Shown: in pieces, positions 57,924 through 64,000 of the stretch | How positions within the stretch are numbered: the first letter of the stretch is position 1 | How the letters are laid out: each line of letters opens with the position of its first letter | From: Tectiglobus diatomicola | GTDB lineage: Bacteria > Pseudomonadota > Alphaproteobacteria > Rhizobiales > Hyphomicrobiaceae | DNA length: 64,000 bases | Direction of reading: 5' to 3' | Assembly (NCBI GenBank): GCA_039583345.1 | Contig: JAZDSJ010000011.1 | Span: forward strand, 62,001 to 126,000 | Program-made: the position numbers and the translations under genes | The notes under the pieces: model-generated | The model's input: only the letters and a program-made list of their open reading frames with translations | The model's database searches: none | Told to the model about the DNA's origin: nothing

Positions 57924-58568
57924 AATAGAGTTTTTCTCTAAGAACAGCTTCTGAAAGCCATGAGATATTTTAATTTTAAAGAAATCAAACGTTACAAACG
58001 TACTTCACTTCCGTCATGTAGACATAATAATTGCCTCTGCAAATAATTCACATATTTAAAATCAATATACTTACACGTTCTTCAACATAATATAAGTTTA
58101 ACATATTAATATGTAGTTTGAATAATATCATAGAATCTGAATAAATCATTGTTTTAGTTACAACATATAAATCCTATTAATTTAAAAAAGCTGATGGAAC
58201 CGCAGCTTCATATATATCTTAGTTGCAATCTGTAACAACCGAGATAGGATAGAAAAGTAACTTTTTCGAGCATGTTTGGAGTAATCGATTATACTAGCTT
58301 AGTCATACGATTTTAACCTTAGAACTTTTGCTTTATGGCAAATTAGCTTTTTTTTAGTGACTGCATCGATATCTCTGTTTACAAATTACAATAATAAATA
58401 AGTTATTGTAAATTTTCTTGTTAATTACTAACAATTGGCTTTATTGCGCCAGACGGAGCAACTGATTACGGGTTATGTTCTTTAAAAAACGTCCTATTGC
58501 AGTCGCCCCTCTAATAACGTTTGTGTAGTGTATTCCCAAGTGTAAGCAACGATAAGGAGCCAAAACTG
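57924..58568. other. Gap between divergent pdxH and fabI
   Basis: This is about 645 bases, AT-rich on the left. It is slightly GC-richer from about 58440 to 58568, which probably holds the fabI promoter and leader. A frame open to a TTG at 58521 is an extension of fabI and is not used. Confidence 0.45.
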
Positions 58569-59414
58569 ATGTCAACTGGTAACGATCAATATGGCATCCC
58601 GGTTGGTAATTTAATGGCCGGTAAATGTGGCTTGATTATGGGAGTTGCCAATAATCGTTCTATAGCCTGGGGCATAGCTAAAGCAGTAGCTGCCCACGGT
58701 GCGACACTGGCACTAACTTATCAAGGAAAAGCCCTCAAGAAGCGGGTAACTCCGTTAGCAAATGAAGTGGGATCTAATTTAGTATTACCATGCGATGTTA
58801 CGGATATAGCTTCAATTGAAACAGTATTTTCAACGCTCAAAGAGCGTTGGGGCAAGCTTGATTTTTTAGTTCACGCCATCGCTTTTTCAAATAAAAACGA
58901 ACTTGACGGTCGTTATGTAGATACAAGTAAAGATAATTTTATTCAAACTATGTTGATCTCATGTTATTCCCTAACAGCTATAGTAAAGCAAGCTGAATCA
59001 CTTATGAAAGATGGTGGCTCTGTAATAACATTAACATACTATGGTGCTGAGAAAGTTATGCCCCACTATAATGTCATGGGTGTAGCCAAAGCTGCGCTCG
59101 AAGCTAGTGTACGTTATCTTTCAGCCGATCTTGGTAAAGGTAATATTCGAGTCAATGCTATTTCTGCTGGCCCAATTAAAACACTTGCAGCTTCCGGCAT
59201 TTCAGATTTTCGATACATTCTTAAATGGAATGAGTATAATTCTGCCCTACGTCGTACAGTAACAATTGATGAAGTAGGTAGTGCTGGATTGTACCTTGCT
59301 TCTGATTTGAGCCGCGGTGTGAGTGGTGAAATTCACCACGTCGATTGTGGTTATCACGTTCAAGGTATGAAAAATGAAGAGGCACCAGATATCGTTGTCG
59401 CGAAAAGTGATTAG
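58569..59414 (+). CDS. fabI: Enoyl-[acyl-carrier-protein] reductase (NADH) FabI
   Basis: The protein has 281 residues from ATG 58569 with AAGGAG upstream. It is an atypical SDR. GVANNRSIAWGIAKA forms the NAD site. The catalytic residues are Y157, Y167 and K174 (Y-x6-K), and AGPIKTLAASGI contains the substrate-binding loop. FabI carries out the last reduction of each fatty acid elongation cycle and is the target of triclosan. The gene stands alone, without other fab genes. Confidence 0.96.
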   Translation: MSTGNDQYGIPVGNLMAGKCGLIMGVANNRSIAWGIAKAVAAHGATLALTYQGKALKKRVTPLANEVGSNLVLPCDVTDIASIETVFSTLKERWGKLDFLVHAIAFSNKNELDGRYVDTSKDNFIQTMLISCYSLTAIVKQAESLMKDGGSVITLTYYGAEKVMPHYNVMGVAKAALEASVRYLSADLGKGNIRVNAISAGPIKTLAASGISDFRYILKWNEYNSALRRTVTIDEVGSAGLYLASDLSRGVSGEIHHVDCGYHVQGMKNEEAPDIVVAKSD

Positions 59415-60396
59415 GCGATCCCTATAATAGACTGATGTACTTGTCCAGTGAGCATTAGATAAGTGTCTCTTAACTTAGAATAGTTTAGCTAAACAAGTTA
59501 TGGTTCCGGGTTTATTGCAATCACCTTTGTTAGGTAATATTGCATATTGATGCTTAATAAGCGGGATTGAGCATCTCTGTGGATAAGGGTTCAAAGAGAA
59601 TTAGTAAGATGTTACTTTTTGAGGCTTATTGAATGTCCATAAAATTATAAGCTTATATTTAAAACACTAAAGGCTTTATGCTAATGCATACTTCATTTTC
59701 CAATTATATTCGCTATAACTCCCATATTCATGTAATTTTATATTTAGGCCCTGTTTTAGGCTAAGTAGTTAGTAGTGTTTTGATGAATATGATAACACAT
59801 TGTACATACTTTCCAAAAAGGCAAGCTTTATATCAAAGTAGCAAATAAGACCTGGACCTAATTATGCTAGTTGAATTAATAACTATTCCTTCAAGGTCAT
59901 TTGTAATCGTGTATTCGATTCGAAGGTATGATTTGTTTTTGGTTAGACATTATAATACTGTTTTATACTGAAACGATACGTGGATTAGAGCATCAGTTTC
60001 TTATTTCAGGTCAAGTTACATACTACTTGATTTTCTGTAATGTATATCTTAGCTAACTACACAATAATATTTATCTTGTTAGCACCCATGATCAGGGCAT
60101 CGATTAATCTAAATTAACAGTCTTAATACTTTCTTTCTCTATAATTTTTATATCTGCATGAGTTTGAAACTTAGATTAATGGCTTATTATAATATTGTTA
60201 ATTAGACTTGTGACTAAAGAGTTTATATATATTTGGGTTTAATTAATGTCTGAGGTTAAGTTAAGTTGCTGGTATATTCAAATATAACGAAGTGCCCATG
60301 AAAATATAAATCACGTTCGACAAAAAATTGGAGCAGACTTAAGATTAATTGTGAATAGATCATTAGTGTGTAGAGTCGGATTGGAGATATTCTCAA
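59415..60396. other. Gene-free gap between fabI and the acyl-CoA ligase gene
   Basis: This is about 980 AT-rich bases. It has a single perfect DnaA-box-like word (TGTGGATAA at 59578-59586) but no cluster. No gene is seen. Confidence 0.45.
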
Positions 60397-62127
60397 ATGA
60401 CTGGTAAAATATTAATGAATAATTCCACCTCATTACCAAGAGGACCAATGGCAGAATTTCGTTGGTTAAAACACTATCCTTTAGAGATTGATTGGAGTAA
60501 AAACTATACACCCAAACCTTTATACTCCATTTTAGATAATGCAGTTAGTTCTAAACCGCGAAATACATGTACAAATTTCTTCGGCAAAAAACTGTCTTAT
60601 TCGGAAGTTCACAACAGCGTCAATCGCGTCGCCGCGGGATTAGAAAAACGTGGCGTTGGTCCTGGCGTTAATATTGGATTACTTTTGCCAAATTGTCCAT
60701 CTTTTATCATATATTATTACGCTATAATGAAGCTTGGCGCAACAGTTGTAAATTATAATCCACTATATTCACATGAAGAATTACGTTTCCAGATCAAAAA
60801 TAGTAATACTAAAATTTTAGTCACTTTAGATCTTTCTGAATTATTTGATAAGGTTGAAGCATTAATTGCAAAAAACTGTCTTCAAGAGGCTATTATTTGT
60901 TCGTTTACTAAACTTTTGCCAACTTCAAAATCAATTTTATTTGGGTTATTTCAAGGTAGCCAGTTATCTAAACCTGATAAATCTTCTGTAAAAAACAATT
61001 TAGTTTTAGAATCAGAACTTATTAACAATGATGGTGTATTTACACAGCCTGAAATTAGGCCTGAGCACGATATTGCAGTGCTGCAGTATAGCGGTGGTAC
61101 GACTGGAGTACCTAAAGCTGCAATGTTAAGCCATGCTAATCTTTTCATCAATACACAGCAAGTAGTAGATTGGGCTATCCAGTATAAAACACCAAACCAA
61201 CGTTTGCTAGCTATATTACCATTTTTTCATGTTTTCGGTATGACAGTGGTAATGAACTATGCTATAAGTGTAAATGCTGAGATTATATTAATGCCTCGAT
61301 TTGAAGTAGACGAAACTCTTAGGCTAATTCAAGAAAATAAAATCACCATTATGCCTGGGGTACCTACTCTTTTTAACGCCATAATTCATCATCCTAAGCT
61401 CAATTTATATGATCTTACATCTCTCCAATTTTGTTTTTCAGGTGGCGCTGCATTACCTCAGGAAACAAAACAGAAGTTTGAAAGTTTAACTAAGTGCAAA
61501 CTTATTGAAGGTTATGGTTTGTCTGAAGCATCTCCGGTTGTTACCGCAAATCCACTCAACGGTCCTGTTAAAAAAAATAGTATCGGCCAGCCACTGCAAC
61601 AAACAATTATCTCTCTTCGAAGCCTTGATGACCCTAGAAAAGAAGTGCCAATTGGAGAAAAAGGTGAAATCTGTATTTTGGGTCCACAGGTTATGAAAGG
61701 TTACTGGCAGACCTCCGATAGTAAAAGTGATATTTTTGTTGGTAAGTATCTTCGTACTGGTGATGTTGCAATTATGGATGAGGAAGGATTTATTTTCATT
61801 GTTGATCGTATAAAGGATCTGATCATTTGTTCAGGTTATAATATATATCCACGTCGTATAGAGGAGGCACTACTTGATCATCCTGAAGTTCAGGAGGCTG
61901 CAGTCATTGGAATAAAAGACAAATACAAGGGTGAACTTCCAAAAGCCTTCGTGAAATTGTGTCATGCCGCATTGGCAACAGAGCAGGACCTTATCGCACA
62001 TCTCAAGCCTAAACTCTCGAAACTTGAAATTCCTGCTGAAATAGAGTTTCGCAATGAGTTACCTAAGACACTTATTGGTAAGTTGTCAAAAAAAGATCTT
62101 AGATTGCAGACAGAAAACGCTTTATGA
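60397..62127 (+). CDS. fadD: Long-chain fatty acid-CoA ligase (FadD-like)
   Basis: The protein has 576 residues of the ANL adenylating family. The phosphate loop is YSGGTTGVPK (231-240). Later come EGYGLSEASPV, GEICILGPQVMKGYW, the TGD motif (RTGDVA), and the hinge-to-C-domain IKDLIICSGYNIYPRRIEEAL. The catalytic lysine lies in LPKTLIGKLSKKDLR near the end. It activates fatty acids to acyl-CoA via acyl-AMP. ATG 60397 is used. With no beta-oxidation genes nearby, use in lipid salvage or remodelling is as likely as degradation. Confidence 0.9.
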   Translation: MTGKILMNNSTSLPRGPMAEFRWLKHYPLEIDWSKNYTPKPLYSILDNAVSSKPRNTCTNFFGKKLSYSEVHNSVNRVAAGLEKRGVGPGVNIGLLLPNCPSFIIYYYAIMKLGATVVNYNPLYSHEELRFQIKNSNTKILVTLDLSELFDKVEALIAKNCLQEAIICSFTKLLPTSKSILFGLFQGSQLSKPDKSSVKNNLVLESELINNDGVFTQPEIRPEHDIAVLQYSGGTTGVPKAAMLSHANLFINTQQVVDWAIQYKTPNQRLLAILPFFHVFGMTVVMNYAISVNAEIILMPRFEVDETLRLIQENKITIMPGVPTLFNAIIHHPKLNLYDLTSLQFCFSGGAALPQETKQKFESLTKCKLIEGYGLSEASPVVTANPLNGPVKKNSIGQPLQQTIISLRSLDDPRKEVPIGEKGEICILGPQVMKGYWQTSDSKSDIFVGKYLRTGDVAIMDEEGFIFIVDRIKDLIICSGYNIYPRRIEEALLDHPEVQEAAVIGIKDKYKGELPKAFVKLCHAALATEQDLIAHLKPKLSKLEIPAEIEFRNELPKTLIGKLSKKDLRLQTENAL

Positions 62128-62428
62128 ATACGGAAAGAAAATAGATATCGTTATTCTTTTAATACGGAAAAAATTTATAATATTAATTAAATAGTGCTAT
62201 TGCAAGAATAAATATAGACGTACAGCAAGCAAACTACATCGTGAATTGTAGCCTCAAAAATAGCTTCCAAGACTAATTGAAGTAGATATGAGGGCTATGG
62301 AATAACACCTTTAAAGACTTAAATCTAAAGAGCATTTAAGTTGAGCTGCATACTAAAACGTTAAATACACTACCTATTTAACCTGAAGAATTTAATTTAC
62401 TAGCATGTGGTGTTTAATTAGTGTTTTT
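62128..62428. other. Gap between convergent fadD and the ABC exporter gene
   Basis: This is 301 AT-rich bases. ACTTAAAT/ATTTAAGT (62317-62324 and 62334-62341) can pair, but in such AT-rich sequence this may be chance. No gene is seen. Confidence 0.4.
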
Positions 62429-64000
62429 TTATTCCTTCACGCACTGTTCACCAGCTTGCTCCGTTTTGAGTTGTTCATTCCACATGGATGCGTAAAGACC
62501 ACCGGCCTTAATCAGCTCGGTGTGCGTACCTTCTTCAACTAGACTTCCTTCGTCAAGAACCAGAATTTTATCAGCATGAATAATGGTTGAAAGGCGATGC
62601 GCGATTACTAAGGACGTACATTTTTGTGTAACTAGCTTTAAAGTATCTTGTAAGTCCTTTTCAATCTGACTGTCGAGCGCACTGGTTGCTTCATCAAGTA
62701 TCAGTATTTGTGATCCTTTTAGAATAGCTCGAGCAATAGATATGCGTTGTTTTTCTCCACCTGATAATTTTAAGCCTCGCTCGCCTACTAATGATTGATA
62801 TCCTAGTGGTAATTCTCGAACAGAACAATCAATCTGTGCTAGACGAGCAGCCTCAAAAACTTCTTCATTTGTCGCGTTTAGACGTCCATAATGTATGTTG
62901 TAAAATATGGTATCATTGAACAATACCGTATTCTGGGGTACTATTCCAATAGCTGAGCGTAACGATGCTTGTTGTACATTTACTATGTTTTGGTCGTCGA
63001 TACTTATTTTGCCTTGTAAAACATCATAAAATCGAAATAAAAGGTTAATTATTGTAGATTTTCCAGCTCCAGATGGACCAACTAGAGCTACAAAACTTCC
63101 AGGCTCTATGCTAAATGACAGTTTTTTAAGAACCATTCGTTCAGGATAATAAGCGAAGGAGACATCCTCGAATTTGATTTCTCCTCGCTCTACCTTAAGA
63201 CTTAACGCGTCAGATCGATCTTTGATTTCCGGATTTTGTTCAAGTAGAGCAAACATAGTCTCAAGATCGATTAGACCCTGACGTAATTCGCGATAAACAA
63301 ATCCCATAAAATTCAGAGGCATGTACAACTGTATCATAAGCGCATTGATCATCACAAAGTCACCAACCGTGTGACTACCCCTAAGTACGCCTTGCGCAGC
63401 AAGTAGCATACAAGTAGACATACCAGCAGTAAAAATAAATGCTTGTCCAGAGTTTAAGATGCCAAGTGAATAATAAGTTTGGACAGCAGCTTTTTCGTAA
63501 CGTCTCATTGAGAGATCGAAATGGCGAGCCTCCACTTCTTCGTTCCCGAAATATTTTACCGTTTCAAAATTTAACAGACTATCGATCGCCTTGGTGTTAG
63601 CTTCCGTATCGCTATCGTTCATTTCACGACGTATACCCATACGCCATTCCGTAATTGAAAACGTGAACCAAGTGTAAATCACTACAGTCACAATAATGAC
63701 GATGACATAAGTCCAATTAAAGAAATATAGTAACACTCCCACGATGCAGACAACTTCTAGTATTGTTGGAAAAAAGCTTAGAACGCCTGTTCGCATTATC
63801 AACTCGATAGCTCGAGTTGCTCGCTCAACTACACGGGAAAGGCCACCAATACGAGTTTCAAGATGGAAACGTAATGAGAGTTGATGCAAATGGCGAAATG
63901 TTTTGTTGTTTAGAGAACGTGCAGCATGTTGACCAACGGATGTAAAAAGCACATCTCGAATTTGATTTAGTATCATCACAAGAACTCGACCTACACCGTA
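62429..64000 (-). CDS. ABC exporter, Atm1/HMT type (partial at right edge)
   Basis: At least 523 residues are visible. The reading frame continues without a start to the window end, so the N-terminal membrane helices are cut off. The transmembrane part has SLLNFETVKYFGNEEVEARHFD, diagnostic of the Atm1 group. The nucleotide-binding domain has Walker A GPSGAGKST, signature LSGGEKQR, Walker B ILILDEAT, and the H-loop IAHRLST. Bacterial Atm1-like exporters move glutathione-linked sulfur species or metal complexes to the periplasm and are common in alphaproteobacteria. A MsbA-like lipid role is less likely. Confidence 0.88.
   Translation of the reverse strand, partial: YGVGRVLVMILNQIRDVLFTSVGQHAARSLNNKTFRHLHQLSLRFHLETRIGGLSRVVERATRAIELIMRTGVLSFFPTILEVVCIVGVLLYFFNWTYVIVIIVTVVIYTWFTFSITEWRMGIRREMNDSDTEANTKAIDSLLNFETVKYFGNEEVEARHFDLSMRRYEKAAVQTYYSLGILNSGQAFIFTAGMSTCMLLAAQGVLRGSHTVGDFVMINALMIQLYMPLNFMGFVYRELRQGLIDLETMFALLEQNPEIKDRSDALSLKVERGEIKFEDVSFAYYPERMVLKKLSFSIEPGSFVALVGPSGAGKSTIINLLFRFYDVLQGKISIDDQNIVNVQQASLRSAIGIVPQNTVLFNDTIFYNIHYGRLNATNEEVFEAARLAQIDCSVRELPLGYQSLVGERGLKLSGGEKQRISIARAILKGSQILILDEATSALDSQIEKDLQDTLKLVTQKCTSLVIAHRLSTIIHADKILVLDEGSLVEEGTHTELIKAGGLYASMWNEQLKTEQAGEQCVKE

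Noticed and set aside
58521..58568. TTG-started extension of fabI
   Set aside because: AAGGAG followed by ATG 58569 gives the standard FabI N-terminus.
59578..59586. Perfect DnaA-box-like word TGTGGATAA as a possible origin
   Set aside because: A single site with no clustered boxes, no AT-rich unwinding repeats and no origin-associated genes nearby.

Overview
The window looks like a piece of the chromosome of an alphaproteobacterium, most like the Rhodospirillales, with an AT-rich and decaying genome. The alphaproteobacterial signs are the ntrB-ntrC-ntrY-ntrX cluster, the fused IspDF enzyme, tRNA-Trp directly upstream of secE-nusG, a DUF1489 protein, and the ccmF-ccmH pair. Genes fill only about 72% of the sequence (summed from the coordinates given here). 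They are separated by AT-rich gaps of 0.3-1.1 kb with no convincing genes. No insertion sequence, phage gene, CRISPR array or rRNA was seen. Intact housekeeping genes with wide empty spacers suit a host-restricted or symbiotic bacterium in genome reduction. 'Candidatus Endolissoclinum faulkneri' is a known organism with this style, but the resemblance is an inference, not an identification.

Layout. 1-0.7 kb: end of a cytochrome c maturation operon (ccmF, ccmH). 1.4-6.6 kb: periplasmic protease DegP/HtrA and the glutamine synthetase adenylyltransferase GlnE. 7.0-19.4 kb: the translation/transcription block tRNA-Trp, secE, nusG, rplK, rplA, an L10 leader, rplJ, rplL, rpoB, rpoC. The usual continuation (rpsL-rpsG-fusA-tuf) is missing. 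20-30 kb: scattered single genes, namely an arginase-fold protein with an altered metal site, moaA, rsmA and surA (without the pdxA usually between them), tRNA-Pro, an ArsP-type permease, and ilvE. 31-34.7 kb: a very large protein with two P-loop ATPase modules, the least explained gene here. 35.5-44.1 kb: ispDF, then the two nitrogen two-component systems. 44.9-46.8 kb: nuoE-nuoF alone, cut off from the rest of complex I. 47-49.6 kb: rpmA, rplU and an orphan TadG-like von Willebrand protein. 50-57 kb: a small secreted unknown, DUF1489, a HisC-like aminotransferase, rnhB, a pair of TIGR04283/TIGR04282 glycosyltransferase-like genes, a secreted cationic cysteine-rich protein, and pdxH. 58.5-64 kb: fabI, a long-chain acyl-CoA ligase and an Atm1-type ABC exporter that runs off the right edge.

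How the genes fit together. GlnE plus NtrBC/NtrYX indicate that nitrogen sensing is kept, although NtrC carries GAFPGA in place of the sigma-54-contacting GAFTGA motif. CcmFH, NuoEF, MoaA and the Atm1-type exporter point to an aerobic, iron-sulfur and heme dependent respiratory metabolism. FabI, the acyl-CoA ligase, IspDF, IlvE and PdxH cover lipid, isoprenoid, branched-chain amino acid and vitamin B6 chemistry. The best candidates for something undescribed are the twin-ATPase at 31.2-34.7 kb, the secreted cysteine-rich cationic protein at 56.8-57.2 kb, and a possible secreted mini-protein at 20.2-20.4 kb. No multi-gene defence or secretion system can be assembled from what is visible.
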